The notes: generated by a model not told the origin, from the sequence alone. 64,000 nucleotides of DNA from Actinomadura syzygii (GCF_008085905.1 NZ_VSFF01000010.1:482695-546694); one strand, 5' to 3'; shown: positions 1-7,738, counted from the first letter of the stretch. Program-made: numbers and translations.

Positions 1-127
1 ACCAGTCGGCGGCCTGCTCCAGGTCGCCTTCGTGCTCGTACAGCTCGCCCAGTCCGAAGGCCACGTCCGCCCACGTGCCGTCCGTCGGACGCCCGAGGTC
101 CGCGGGGCTCCAGGGTCGGACGAGCAT
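1..127 (-). CDS. TPR-like protein, N-terminal fragment
   Basis: Minus-strand reading frame from an ATG at 125-127 that runs off the left edge, so only about 42 residues are visible. They include WADVAFGLGELYEHEGDLEQ, which has the small/large residue spacing of a tetratricopeptide helix pair (A..LG.LY...GDLE.A). TPR repeats mediate protein-protein contacts; nothing here tells which partner. No clear Shine-Dalgarno was found, so the true start could differ. Role unknown. Confidence 0.5.
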   Translation of the reverse strand, partial: MLVRPWSPADLGRPTDGTWADVAFGLGELYEHEGDLEQAADW

Positions 128-267
128 ACGATCACTCCGGTGGGTCGGTGCGCTGAGAAGGGGGCGCGCGGATGCCTCACACGCGCTGTTCCGCCCCCAT
201 AGTGGACGCTCTGCCCGAAAACCGCCACCGATTTCGGCGTGTTCGACGAAATTCCTCCGTGACCGAG

Positions 268-302
268 CCGATGCGAACGGAAGGAACACCCGTTCGCATC
301 GG
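268..302 (-). terminator. 13-bp perfect hairpin behind the small membrane protein gene
   Basis: CCGATGCGAACGG (268-280) and its exact complement (290-302) enclose a 9-nt loop. It lies 24 nt beyond the stop of the minus-strand gene at 326-553 and has no U-tract. Position and strength suggest a terminator or mRNA-end stabiliser; this is inferred. Confidence 0.6.
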
Positions 303-325
303 ACGGCCGGACCTGCCGGGCGACC

Positions 326-553
326 TCACACCTTGCTCGTATCGGCGGCCGGCGTTCCGCGCGGGCGGTCGGCCGGGACCGCCACGTTGACCAGCGCGCC
401 CCGCCGTCCGACCGGCGACGTCGGCGTGGGCATCCGGCTGCGGAACTGCAGGCCCCTCGTGCGGTAGCCGAGCAGGACGACGTAGAGGGACAGGATCAGG
501 AACAGTGCCGCGGGACCGAGGATCCACAGGTACAGGGTCAGGTCGCCGATCAT
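326..553 (-). CDS. Small single-span membrane protein
   Basis: 75 residues from an ATG at 551-553, with AGGAG 8 nt upstream. Residues about 7-30 (LYLWILGPAALFLILSLYVV) form one strongly hydrophobic helix. The basic, proline-rich tail (RTRGLQFRSRMP..) is predicted cytoplasmic by the positive-inside rule. It is read away from the GntR gene at 774, with 220 nt of shared upstream DNA. No family recognised; the call as a real gene rests on the ribosome site, the membrane helix and the hairpin just after the stop. Confidence 0.6.
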   Translation of the reverse strand: MIGDLTLYLWILGPAALFLILSLYVVLLGYRTRGLQFRSRMPTPTSPVGRRGALVNVAVPADRPRGTPAADTSKV

Positions 554-773
554 TCCAACGCTCCTCTCCGCGGGGTGCAGAGGGTGAACCCGATCAGGCC
601 GCTGATCTGAGCCGATTCCTGGAAACTCCGACGATCGGCCCGGTACCATCGGGCTGTTCAAGCCGTCTGGTTCAGCTCTCTCGGCTTCGGTCCCACTAAA
701 GGTGTAACCCATATCAGGTAGGGCAAAACCCGATCGTTGGAACCAATCGCTCTGATTGCAATGAGAGGTCGCG

Positions 774-1604
774 ATGGCGGACCGGATCCCCAAGTACGTC
801 GAGATCGCGCAGGACCTCCGTGCCCAGATCGAGGACGGGACCCTCCCGCCCGCCGCCCAACTGCCGACGGAGAAGGAACTCGTCGAGCACTGGGACGTCT
901 CGGCCAACACCATCAAGAAGGCCGTCAACGAGCTGCGCCAGCAGGGTCTGGTCGAGACCGTCCCCCAGAAGGGGAGCTTCGTCGCCGAGCCGACCGCGCC
1001 GTTCGTCATCACGCTGAACCACACCGACCTGGGCGAGGAGAACCCGCCCGGACGCGGCTTCGGCGGCGGCGAGGGCAGGGCGTTCACGGCCGAGGCCGAG
1101 CGCCAGAACCACGCGGCCCACTCCTCGAAACCCGAGGTCAAGGTCGAGGACGCCGAGGAGCCGCAGATGCGGGCGCTCGGCATCGCGCCGGTCGCGCCCG
1201 GGGAGCCGAGACCGCAGGTCGTCCGGCGCTCCCAGCAGCGGTTCGTCGACGGCAAGCCGAACTCGCTCCAGCACTCGTATTTCAAGCTGGAACTGGCCAT
1301 CCAGGCGCAGGCGCTCCTCAAGTCGGCCGACATCGAGGAGGGGACCGTCGCTTATCTGCAGAGCTGCGGCCACGTCCAGACCGGCTACGAGGACGTGTTC
1401 GACGCCAGGCAGCCGACGGAGGAGGAGCTCAAGTTCTTCGGGCTCTCCCGCGGCAGCCTCGCCGTGATCGAGCACCGGCGGACCGCGTACGACCAGCACG
1501 GCGAGCCGTTCCGCCTCACCGTCACCATTTACAAGCCGGGCACCAATAGGATCCGCTTCATCGCCGGAGAGGTGCCCGTCGAGGTGTGGGAACGCGGTTC
1601 CTGA
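774..1604 (+). CDS. GntR-family transcriptional regulator (HutC/UTRA type)
   Basis: 276 residues. The N-terminal winged helix-turn-helix (about 1-75) carries the GntR pattern: PKYVEIAQDLRAQIEDGTLP, then LPTEKELVEHWDVSANTIKKAVNELRQQGLVE and a PQKGSFV wing. Residues about 150-270 resemble a UTRA effector domain (SQQRFVDGKPNSLQHSYF.., ..YEDVFDARQPTEEELKFFGL, ending in IRFIAGEVPVE). A charged linker of about 70 residues (80-145) separates them and is longer than usual. GAGAGG precedes the ATG. The effector ligand is unknown. The next gene starts 51 nt downstream and is probably co-transcribed. Confidence 0.85.
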   Translation: MADRIPKYVEIAQDLRAQIEDGTLPPAAQLPTEKELVEHWDVSANTIKKAVNELRQQGLVETVPQKGSFVAEPTAPFVITLNHTDLGEENPPGRGFGGGEGRAFTAEAERQNHAAHSSKPEVKVEDAEEPQMRALGIAPVAPGEPRPQVVRRSQQRFVDGKPNSLQHSYFKLELAIQAQALLKSADIEEGTVAYLQSCGHVQTGYEDVFDARQPTEEELKFFGLSRGSLAVIEHRRTAYDQHGEPFRLTVTIYKPGTNRIRFIAGEVPVEVWERGS

Positions 1605-1655
1605 CGCACCACCGTCTTCGTCATCAACGACACCATTAACCGTAAAAGGACCGAG

Positions 1656-2057
1656 ATGTCCATTTCTCGTATGCGCGCGCACACGCCCGCGCACCACCCG
1701 GACCCCGAAGTCGACGCCGCGCACGGCTACATCACCGCCGTCGTCGAGGCGCTCGGCGACCGCGGCATCCAGGTGGACCGGAGCTGGCTCGACCCCAAGG
1801 GCCCCGTCGACGCGACCGTCGTCACCGGCGGCAAGGCCCTCGTCTGGGACGAGTGGACCGGCTGCACGTTCGGCCTCTACGTCTCGGGCCGCCAGGGCGA
1901 GCGGACCGTCCTCAAGGACGGACGGCGGCTCGGCGGCGGCGTGCTGCTGCCCCCGGCCGTCCTCGCCCGGCTGGTCGAGACCGGCTCGGCCCTGCCGCAG
2001 GTCACCCGCGAGCCCGGCGCGCGCGACGGGCTGTTCGACGCCCTGCGCGACCACTGA
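1656..2057 (+). CDS. Hypothetical protein downstream of GntR (DUF6292-like)
   Basis: 133 residues, soluble, no signal peptide. AAAAGGAC lies just upstream of the ATG. The core runs YITAVVEALGDRGIQVDRSW, then VVTGGKALVWDEWTGCTFGL and LPPAVLARLVETG. Small proteins of this look (I recall DUF6292, not checked) often sit next to GntR regulators in actinomycetes. The alternating hydrophobic strands and WDE..GC motif suggest a compact alpha/beta fold. Function unknown; the pairing with the regulator is the main clue. Confidence 0.65.
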   Translation: MSISRMRAHTPAHHPDPEVDAAHGYITAVVEALGDRGIQVDRSWLDPKGPVDATVVTGGKALVWDEWTGCTFGLYVSGRQGERTVLKDGRRLGGGVLLPPAVLARLVETGSALPQVTREPGARDGLFDALRDH

Positions 2058-2089
2058 CCCGCACGCGACTACCGAGCCGCCTTGATGCC

Positions 2090-2123
2090 CCGGTCGTGGC
2101 CGAAGACGAGCGGCCACGACCGG
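2090..2123. terminator. Bidirectional terminator hairpin between convergent genes
   Basis: CCGGTCGTGGCC (2090-2101) pairs perfectly with GGCCACGACCGG (2112-2123) around a 10-nt loop. It lies between the stop of the plus-strand gene (2057) and the stop of the minus-strand GNAT gene (2149), where a shared terminator is expected. No U-tract. Confidence 0.7.
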
Positions 2124-2148
2124 CCCGGCGGCCGCGCGCCCAGGGCGG

Positions 2149-2433
2149 CTACGGCGCCACCACGTCGCGGTAGTCGGGGTGGCGCTGGATCCAGCCCTTG
2201 ATGAACGGGCAGAGCGGAAGGACCGTCCGGTTCTGGGCGCGCAGGTCGTCCAGGACGCCGCGGGCCAGCGTCCCGCCGACGCCCTTGCCCTCGAAGGCGG
2301 GATCGACCTCGGTGTGGGTGAGGACGAGCATGCCGCCCTCGGCGGGCTCGTAGTCGGCGAAGCCCGCCAGCTCGCCGTCCAGCCTGATCTCGTAGCGCTT
2401 CCGCTCGGCGTTGTCGGTGATCTCGGTGCTCAT
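2149..2433 (-). CDS. Small GNAT-fold N-acetyltransferase (YjdJ-type)
   Basis: 94 residues, matching the short single-domain GCN5-related family rather than full-length GNATs (about 150). The acetyl-CoA binding segment is HTEVDPAFEGKGVGGTLARG (Q/ExxGxG-type pyrophosphate loop), followed by a helix and VLPLCPFIKGWIQRHPDYRD, the typical C-terminal signature. The N-terminal strand carries the expected YEIRLDGELAGFADY. It lies 81 nt downstream of cimA, with a strong hairpin between them, so it probably has its own transcript. Substrate unknown. Confidence 0.85.
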   Translation of the reverse strand: MSTEITDNAERKRYEIRLDGELAGFADYEPAEGGMLVLTHTEVDPAFEGKGVGGTLARGVLDDLRAQNRTVLPLCPFIKGWIQRHPDYRDVVAP

Positions 2434-2466
2434 GCCCCCGATAATGCCCGGCGACCCGCGCCCATT

Positions 2467-2490
2467 CCCCGCCGGGTCGGCCCGGCGGGG
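2467..2490 (-). terminator. Terminator hairpin downstream of cimA
   Basis: CCCCGCCGGG, TCGG tetraloop, CCCGGCGGGG: a perfect 10-bp stem 25 nt past the cimA stop codon. No U-tract, as is common for actinobacterial terminators. Confidence 0.7.
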
Positions 2491-2514
2491 CGGCGGCGAG
2501 CACAGCGCGAAGGG

Positions 2515-4107
2515 TCAGCCCGGCTCGTGGCCCGCGCGGAGCAGGCAGTAGGAGACGGCCTCCTCCAGGGCCTGCCAGGACGCGGCGATGACGTTGTCCT
2601 CGACGCCGACCGTGCCCCACTCGCGCTCGCCGTCCCCGGACTCGACGAGCACGCGCGTCCGGGCGTCGGTGCCGTGCGAGCCCTCCAGGATGCGGACCTT
2701 GTAGTCGACGAGCTCCAGCCGCGCGAGCTCCGGGTAGAGCCGCTCGAGCGCGAGGCGCAGCGCGTTGTCCAGCGCGTTGACCGGGCCGTTGCCCTCGCCG
2801 GTCGCGATGATCCGCTCGCCCTTGGCGTGCAGCTTGACGGTCGCCTCGCTGACCATGGAGCCGTCCGGGCGGCGCTCCACGATCGACCGCCACGACTCGA
2901 CCTCGAAGTGCCGCTGCCGGACGCCGGTCAGCTCCTCGCGCAGCAGCAGCTCGAACGAGGCGTCCGCGGCCTCGAACGTGTAGCCGGTGGACTCCAGCTC
3001 CTTGACCTTGTCCACGACGGCCTTGGCCTTGTCGCCGGACAGGTCGTAGCCCAGCTCGCGCCCCTTCAGCTCGACGGACGCGCGTCCCGCCATGCTCGAC
3101 ACCAGCATCCGCATGTCGTTGCCCACGCGGGACGGGTCGATGTGCTGGTACAGGTCGGGGTCGACCTTGACGGCGGAGGCGTGCAGCCCCGCCTTGTGCG
3201 CGAACGCCGACAGCCCGACGTACGGCTGCTGCGAGCTGGGCGCGACGTTCGTCACCTCGGACACGGCGTGCGCGATCCGGGTCATCTCGGCGAGCTGCGC
3301 GTCCGAGACGAGGCTCATCCCGCGCTTGAGCTGGAGGTTCCCGACGACCGTGAACAGGTTGGCGTTGCCGCTGCGCTCGCCGTACCCGTTCGCGCACCCC
3401 TGGACGTGGGTGGCGCCCGCCTTCACCGCGGCGAGCGAGTTCGCCACCGCGCAGCCGGAGTCGTCGTGGCAGTGGATCCCGACGCGGACGCCGAGGGACG
3501 CCACCTCGTGGACGACGTCGGCCAGCTCGTCCGGGAGCATGCCGCCGTTGGTGTCGCAGAGCGCGACGACGTCGGCGCCCGCCTCGACGGCGGCGCGGAC
3601 GGCCTCCAGCGCGTAGGCGCGGTTGGCCTTGTAGCCGTCGAAGAAGTGCTCGGCGTCCAGGAAGACGCGTTGGCCCTCCGCACGCAGGTGGGAGACCGTG
3701 TCGCGGATCATCGCGAGGTTCTCCTCCAGGGTGGTGCGGAGGGCCAGCTCGACGTGCCGGTCGTGACTCTTCGCAACGAGGGTCACGACGGGCGCGCCGG
3801 ATTCGCGCAGCGCGGCGACCTGGGGGTCGTCGGCCGCCCGTACACCGGCCCGGCGGGTCGCGCCGAACGCGGTGAGCTGCGCGTGCCTCAGGTCGAGCTC
3901 TGTTCGAGCCCGCCTGAAGAACTCGGTGTCCTTCGGATTGGCGCCGGGCCAGCCGCCCTCGATGAAGCCCACGCCGAGATCGTCGAGGTGTCGCGCGATG
4001 GCGAGCTTGTCGGGCACGGAGAGGTTGAGCCCCTCCTGCTGCGAACCGTCGCGCAGGGTGGTGTCGTAGACGTGGAATGCGTCGCCTTGCGTAGATGGGC
4101 CGTGCAT
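2515..4107 (-). CDS. cimA: Citramalate synthase / 2-isopropylmalate-synthase family
   Basis: 530 residues from the ATG at 4105-4107, with GGGGG 8 nt upstream; an upstream in-frame ATG (4140) would place the start in the attenuator. The enzyme condenses acetyl-CoA with a 2-oxo acid; for citramalate synthases that is pyruvate, feeding 2-oxobutyrate and isoleucine synthesis without threonine. TIM-barrel signatures are present: FHVYDTTLRDGSQQEG near the N-terminus and GIHCHDDSGCAVANSLAAVK with the HxH metal ligands. About the last 130 residues form the LeuA dimer/regulatory domain (VKLHAKGERI..GNGPVNALDNALR). The length and DAFHVYDTTLRDG opening favour CimA over LeuA, but substrate cannot be proven by reading. 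An attenuator-type leader and an operator-like dyad lie upstream. Confidence 0.88.
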   Translation of the reverse strand: MHGPSTQGDAFHVYDTTLRDGSQQEGLNLSVPDKLAIARHLDDLGVGFIEGGWPGANPKDTEFFRRARTELDLRHAQLTAFGATRRAGVRAADDPQVAALRESGAPVVTLVAKSHDRHVELALRTTLEENLAMIRDTVSHLRAEGQRVFLDAEHFFDGYKANRAYALEAVRAAVEAGADVVALCDTNGGMLPDELADVVHEVASLGVRVGIHCHDDSGCAVANSLAAVKAGATHVQGCANGYGERSGNANLFTVVGNLQLKRGMSLVSDAQLAEMTRIAHAVSEVTNVAPSSQQPYVGLSAFAHKAGLHASAVKVDPDLYQHIDPSRVGNDMRMLVSSMAGRASVELKGRELGYDLSGDKAKAVVDKVKELESTGYTFEAADASFELLLREELTGVRQRHFEVESWRSIVERRPDGSMVSEATVKLHAKGERIIATGEGNGPVNALDNALRLALERLYPELARLELVDYKVRILEGSHGTDARTRVLVESGDGEREWGTVGVEDNVIAASWQALEEAVSYCLLRAGHEPG

Positions 4108-4140
4108 TGGTGTAACCCCCAAGGGGCTGCGCCAGGACAC

Positions 4141-4209
4141 AAAAAAGACCCCTCACGGACGTGAGAGGTCTGCGCGCCGGCGCTGTCCCGTTAGCTGCTG
4201 CCGGCGCGC
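4141..4209 (-). promoter_or_regulatory. Transcription attenuator in the cimA leader
   Basis: On the minus strand the leader RNA has two hairpins. The first is a perfect 10-bp stem, GCGCGCCGGC (plus strand 4172-4181) with 4200-4209; its 5' arm overlaps the last codons of the leader peptide. The second (4147-4170) is GACC, one C-A mismatch, then CTCACG and its complement, followed by six U (4141-4146): a textbook intrinsic terminator 34 nt before the cimA start. Ribosome position on the leader peptide would decide terminator read-through. Architecture seen directly; regulation inferred. Confidence 0.85.
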
Positions 4210-4238
4210 CTGCCGATAATCACGAGGCTGTGGCGCAT
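4191..4238 (-). CDS. Leader peptide of cimA (branched-chain type)
   Basis: 15 codons from ATG (4236-4238) to TAA: MRHSLVIIGRRAGSS. The run LVII followed by GRRAG resembles the ilvB leader in this window (ILVVLGRRAG). An in-frame GTG 9 nt upstream is an alternative start. Stalling at scarce Leu/Val/Ile codons would leave the downstream hairpin free to change. A peptide of this size is too short for gene finders. Confidence 0.8.
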   Translation of the reverse strand: MRHSLVIIGRRAGSS

Positions 4239-4282
4239 GACGCGCACCAGTCTGCCACATGGTGCGCAAAGTTGGGACATCT

Positions 4283-4299
4283 GTCTCAGATGGCGAGAC
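4283..4299. promoter_or_regulatory. Operator-like dyad GTCTC-N7-GAGAC upstream of cimA
   Basis: GTCTCAGATGGCGAGAC: perfect 5-bp arms, 7-bp spacer, 44 nt upstream of the cimA leader start. The same arm and spacer design recurs upstream of the ilvB leader (19321) and the leader at 7767 (7824). An IclR-type branched-chain regulator (NdgR/LtbR-like) is a plausible binder; this is inference. Confidence 0.7.
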
Positions 4300-4372
4300 G
4301 GCACTGCCCCGGCGGTCCTGCCGCCGGGGCCCGACGACACCGCGAAACCTCTGGTCGGAAGGGCCGTCCGAG

Positions 4373-5476
4373 TCAGACGATCTTGTGGACCCAGCCGTAC
4401 GGGTCGGGGCGCGTGCCGTACTGGATGCCGACCAGTTCCTGGCGCAGCCGCATCGAGACCTCGCCGGGCTCGCCGTCGCCGATCGTCCAGGCGCGGTCGG
4501 CGCCCTTGACCGACCCGACCGGGCTGATGATCGCGGCGGTGCCGCAGCCGAACACCTCGGTGATCTCGCCGGACCGGCAGCCCGCCTCCCACTCCTCGAT
4601 GCTGATCTTGCCCTCCTCGGCGGGGATGCCGAGGTCGGGGGCGAGCTTCAGCATGGAGTCGCGGGTGATGCCGGCGAGCAGCGTCCCGGTCAGCGCCGGG
4701 GTGAGCAGCCGCACCCGCGAGCCGGACCCGTAGACGAACATCAGGTTCATCGAGCCCACCTCCTCGACCCAGCGGTGCTCGACCGCGTCGAGCCAGACGA
4801 CCTGGTCGCAGCCCTCCGCGACGGCCTGCTTCTGCCCGGCGAACGACGCCGCGTAGTTGCCGCCGAACTTGGCCTCGCCGGTGCCGCCCGGCGCGGCGCG
4901 GGTGTAGTCCTGCGACAGCCAGACCGAGACGGGCTTGATCCCGCGCGGGTAGTACAGCCCGGACGGGGACGCGATGACCATGAACAGGAACTCGCTCGCC
5001 GGGCTGTTCACGCCGAGCGCGCGGGTCGTGGCGAACATGAACGGGCGGAGGTAGAGGCTGTGGCCCTCCGTGTCGGGCACCCAGTCCTTGTCGGTGCGGA
5101 CGAGGAGCTCGACGGCGTCCACGAAGAGCTGCTCGGGGATCTCCGGCATCGCCATCCGGCGGGCGGACCGGTTCATCCGGGCCGCGTTCATGAACGGGCG
5201 GAACGTGACGACCGAGCCGTCCGGCTGCTTGTACGCCTTGAGCCCCTCGAACAGCTCCTGGGCGTAGTGGAACACCTGGCTCGCCGGGTCCATCGGCAGC
5301 GGTCCGTACGGTTCGAGCTTCGCGTCGTGCCAGCCCCGCTCCGGCGAGTACCGGATCGTGATCATGTGATCGGTGAAGTACCGTCCGAAGCCGGGATCGG
5401 CCAGGACGCGCGCGCGGTCCGCCGCGGTCGCCGGTCGCTCGGTGCGGGTGATCTCGAAGTCCAGGGTGTCGCTCAT
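4373..5476 (-). CDS. ilvE: Branched-chain amino acid aminotransferase
   Basis: 367 residues, the usual length for the actinobacterial class IV enzyme. It transfers the amino group between glutamate and the 2-oxo acids of Leu, Ile and Val, the last step of their synthesis. The PLP lysine is K203 in GGTGEAKFGGNYAASF. Other family signatures: QVFHYAQELFEGLKAY, RPFMNAARMNRSARRM and EEVGSMNLMFVYGS. The ATG at 5474-5476 follows GAGAGGAC. It reads in the same direction as leuB, 178 nt beyond its stop, with a hairpin between, so it probably has its own promoter. Confidence 0.96.
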   Translation of the reverse strand: MSDTLDFEITRTERPATAADRARVLADPGFGRYFTDHMITIRYSPERGWHDAKLEPYGPLPMDPASQVFHYAQELFEGLKAYKQPDGSVVTFRPFMNAARMNRSARRMAMPEIPEQLFVDAVELLVRTDKDWVPDTEGHSLYLRPFMFATTRALGVNSPASEFLFMVIASPSGLYYPRGIKPVSVWLSQDYTRAAPGGTGEAKFGGNYAASFAGQKQAVAEGCDQVVWLDAVEHRWVEEVGSMNLMFVYGSGSRVRLLTPALTGTLLAGITRDSMLKLAPDLGIPAEEGKISIEEWEAGCRSGEITEVFGCGTAAIISPVGSVKGADRAWTIGDGEPGEVSMRLRQELVGIQYGTRPDPYGWVHKIV

Positions 5477-5611
5477 CGCGGTTCGTCCTCTCGCCGGATC
5501 GCCGGGGCCGCCCCTTTGCCGCCGCGGCTTCCTTAGTCCCTATTGTCGTACTTCGTCCAGACCTACTGCTCCGGGAGGACGCGGCGCACGCGAAAACCGG
5601 GCGCGCCGCGC

Positions 5612-5654
5612 GGGCACGCCCGGAGTTCCCTGTACTGGCCAGAGAGGCGTGCCC
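5612..5654 (-). terminator. Hairpin overlapping the end of leuB
   Basis: GGGCACGCC (5612-5620) pairs with GGCGTGCCC (5646-5654), directly after the leuB TAG (5655-5657); loop 25 nt. Probably a leuB terminator, separating it from ilvE. No U-tract, so moderate confidence. Confidence 0.45.
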
Positions 5655-6704
5655 CTAGCCGGATACTCGCTTCGCGATCGCGTCGCCGACCTGGGACGTG
5701 GACCGCTCGCCGAAGGCGGCGCGCTCGGCGAGGTCGTCCGAGACGGCCCGCTCGACGCGGCGGGCGGCGTCGCCCTCGCCGATGTGGTCGAGCAGCATGG
5801 CGACGGACAGGATCGTGGCGGTCGGGTCGGCCTTGCCCTGCCCGGCGATGTCGGGCGCACTGCCGTGCACCGGCTCGAACATCGACGGGGCGGTGCGGTC
5901 GGGGTTGACGTTGCCGGACGCGGCGAGCCCGATGCCCCCGGCGATCGCCGCGCCGAGGTCGGTGATGATGTCGCCGAACAGGTTGTCGGTGACGATCACA
6001 TCGAACCGGCCGGGATCGCTGACGAAGAACATCGTCGCCGCGTCGACGTGCGAGTAGGCGGTCGTGACCTGCGGGTACTCCTCGGCGACGCGCTTCAGCA
6101 CGCGCTGGTAGAGGTCGCCCGCGAAGGTGAGCACGTTGTCCTTGTGGACGAGCGTCAGGTGCCGGCGCGGCCGCGACGCCGCGACCTCGAAGGCGTACCG
6201 GATGACGCGCTCGACGCCGAACGCGGTGTTCACGCTCTCCTGCGTGGCGACCTCGTGCCGGGTGCCCTTGCGCAGGACGCCGCCGACGCCCGTGTACGGC
6301 CCCTCGGTGCCCTCGCGGACGACGACCATGTCGACGTCGTCGGCCGTCACGCCCGCGAGCGCGGTCGCGACGCCGGGGAACAGCTTCACCGGGCGCAGGT
6401 TGACGTAGTGGTCGAGCTCGAAGCGGGTGCGCAGGAGGAGGCCGCGTTCGAGGGTCCCGCTCGGGACGCTCGGGTCGCCGACGGCGCCGAGCAGGATGAC
6501 GTCCTGCTCGCGCAGCTCGGCGAGGACCGAGTCGGGCAGGACCTCCCCGGTGCGGTGCCAGCGGGCGGCGCCGAGGTCGTAGGACGTCCGCTCGAACGCG
6601 AGATCACCGGACACGGCGTCGAGGACCTTGAGGCCCTCGGCGACCACCTCGGGGCCGATCCCGTCACCCGGGATCACGGCCAGACGAACACTGCGCGATG
6701 CCAT
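5655..6704 (-). CDS. leuB: 3-isopropylmalate dehydrogenase
   Basis: 349 residues, typical of the short actinobacterial LeuB. It oxidises and decarboxylates 3-isopropylmalate with NAD+ in leucine synthesis. Seen: RLAVIPGDGIGPEVVAEGLK at the N-terminus, VVREGTEGPYTGVGG, the catalytic region with HKDNVLTFAGDLYQRV, and the metal/NAD segment DVIVTDNLFGDIITDLGAAI plus FEPVHGSAPDIAGQGKADP. It starts 43 nt after the FhuF-like gene ends; that gap holds several GAGAC half-sites, so leuB may also have a promoter of its own. Confidence 0.96.
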   Translation of the reverse strand: MASRSVRLAVIPGDGIGPEVVAEGLKVLDAVSGDLAFERTSYDLGAARWHRTGEVLPDSVLAELREQDVILLGAVGDPSVPSGTLERGLLLRTRFELDHYVNLRPVKLFPGVATALAGVTADDVDMVVVREGTEGPYTGVGGVLRKGTRHEVATQESVNTAFGVERVIRYAFEVAASRPRRHLTLVHKDNVLTFAGDLYQRVLKRVAEEYPQVTTAYSHVDAATMFFVSDPGRFDVIVTDNLFGDIITDLGAAIAGGIGLAASGNVNPDRTAPSMFEPVHGSAPDIAGQGKADPTATILSVAMLLDHIGEGDAARRVERAVSDDLAERAAFGERSTSQVGDAIAKRVSG

Positions 6705-6724
6705 GCGCGCACTCTACTGCAAAC

Positions 6725-6756
6725 GTCTCATTGGTTGGGCATTTGTCTCACGTCTC
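6725..6756. promoter_or_regulatory. Cluster of GTCTC half-sites upstream of leuB
   Basis: GTCTC occurs at 6725, 6745 and 6752 (and again at 6766 inside the preceding gene), all in one orientation. On the minus strand the middle copy reads TGAGACAAA, as in the ilvB operator flank. These are the arms of the dyad seen at cimA and ilvB, but here as direct repeats just before the leuB start. Confidence 0.4.
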
Positions 6757-7443
6757 GGAACGGTCGTCTCGTTCCCGCAGGCCGCAGTCACCGCACAGCC
6801 CGCCGCCCGGCACGCGGTAGTACAGGCAGCAGTTGCGCCGGCGGAAGCCGCCGGGGCCTGGCGCCCACGTCCCGGCGAGCGGCGGGCGGCCGAGCAGATC
6901 CGCGGCGATCGCGCGCCGCGCCGGGTCGGGCGGGCCGACGTTCAGGCCCCCGGCGAGCGCGGACGCGGCGTTGCCCCACAGCAGGCCGTCGGCGAGGGAG
7001 ACGAAGGTCAGCATCGTCTCGCGCAGCGGCCGGAGCCGGTCGTCCACGACCATGGGGAAGATCAGGTCGGCGGCCCGCGCGGCGTCGCCGACCCGGCGCC
7101 CGCGCGGCTCGGCGAGCCGGAAGGCGATCGGCTCGCCGGGCGCGCCGCGCCACCGCAGGCCGGACAGGTCGGGGACGATCCCCCGCGCCGCAGCCGCGAC
7201 GACCGGCGACCACAGCCGCGCCGCGAGCCCCTGGAACAGCAGCGACGCCGCCACCCTGCGCTCGCCGGCGCCGAGCCGTTCGGCGTGGTCGGCGGTCAGC
7301 GCGGCGAGCGGGGCGGCGTCGCCGGGGAACGGGCGCCATCCGTCGTCCCCGGCCGGGCCGGTGCCGATCTCGAAGTAGGGCCCGAGCCGGGCCGTGTCGC
7401 GCAGGAGCCCGGCCACCTCGTCGGGCGGGACGTCGGGAGGCAT
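6748..7443 (-). CDS. FhuF-like (2Fe-2S) protein
   Basis: 231 residues. The C-terminus has the FhuF cysteine pattern, C205 and C206 followed by C217 and C220 (NCCLYYRVPGGGLCGDC), which in FhuF binds a 2Fe-2S cluster used to reduce ferric siderophores. The body resembles the ferric-reductase domain: SLLFQGLAARLWSPVVAAAA, then FRLAEP and LRPLRETMLTFVSLADGLLWGNAASALAGG. The ATG at 7441-7443 follows GGGG. It lies upstream of leuB on the same strand and downstream of a 34-residue ORF and a branched-chain-type leader, an unexpected context for an iron protein. Confidence 0.85.
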   Translation of the reverse strand: MPPDVPPDEVAGLLRDTARLGPYFEIGTGPAGDDGWRPFPGDAAPLAALTADHAERLGAGERRVAASLLFQGLAARLWSPVVAAAARGIVPDLSGLRWRGAPGEPIAFRLAEPRGRRVGDAARAADLIFPMVVDDRLRPLRETMLTFVSLADGLLWGNAASALAGGLNVGPPDPARRAIAADLLGRPPLAGTWAPGPGGFRRRNCCLYYRVPGGGLCGDCGLRERDDRSET

Positions 7444-7485
7444 GCGCCCCAGTCTCGCACCGCCCGGTTCCGAGGGCGGGTCAGG

Positions 7486-7590
7486 TCAGGAACGGCCGCC
7501 GTTGTCGCGCCGGTCCAGGGCGGTCTGCAGGGCGCGGGCCGCCTCTTCCTGCGCGTCGTCGGCAGGGGTGTTGTCACGGGTGTCGTTCAT
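7486..7590 (-). CDS. Putative 34-residue protein upstream of the FhuF-like gene
   Basis: ATG (7588-7590) to TGA, with GGAG about 11 nt upstream. The product begins MNDTRDNTPADDAQEEAARA and ends ..ALDRRDNGGRS: acidic N-terminus, then an amphipathic helix. It lies between a leader peptide with a hairpin (7696-7767) and the FhuF-like gene, all in one direction. A 6-bp hairpin (7462-7481) follows the stop. No family recognised; it may be the real target of the leader. Coding status rests on context and third-position GC only. Confidence 0.4.
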   Translation of the reverse strand: MNDTRDNTPADDAQEEAARALQTALDRRDNGGRS

Positions 7591-7695
7591 GATGGTTCGC
7601 TCCGATCGCTGTTTTCTGGCCGGTGGGGCCGCCGGAGAAGGGCGTGGTTCGCACGGTCCGGCGAGAGGGATCGGACTGACGGCCAGGCAGAGCCT

Positions 7696-7738
7696 CCGCA
7701 GCGGGTGCCGGCCTGCCGATGATCAGGCCCCGCTGCGG
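7696..7738 (-). promoter_or_regulatory. Leader hairpin overlapping a short peptide ORF
   Basis: CCGCAGCGGG (7696-7705) pairs with 7729-7738, and inside it GCCTG (7711-7715) pairs with CAGGC (7724-7728), giving 15 bp with one 5-nt bulge. Its 5' arm on the minus-strand RNA lies in the last codons of the leader at 7723-7767, as at cimA and ilvB. A second hairpin (CGCCGGA 7630-7636 with TCCGGCG 7657-7663) follows, but without a U-run, so no intrinsic terminator is evident. Confidence 0.65.

Noticed and set aside
733..747. TTGGAACCAA palindrome before the GntR gene
   Set aside because: Short and imperfect beyond 10 bp; could be a GntR site, but there is no second copy to support it.
2179..4164. 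661-codon plus-strand open frame opposite cimA
   Set aside because: Arg/Val/Glu-rich low-information product with no motifs; it is the antisense shadow of a gene with clear CimA motifs in high-GC DNA.
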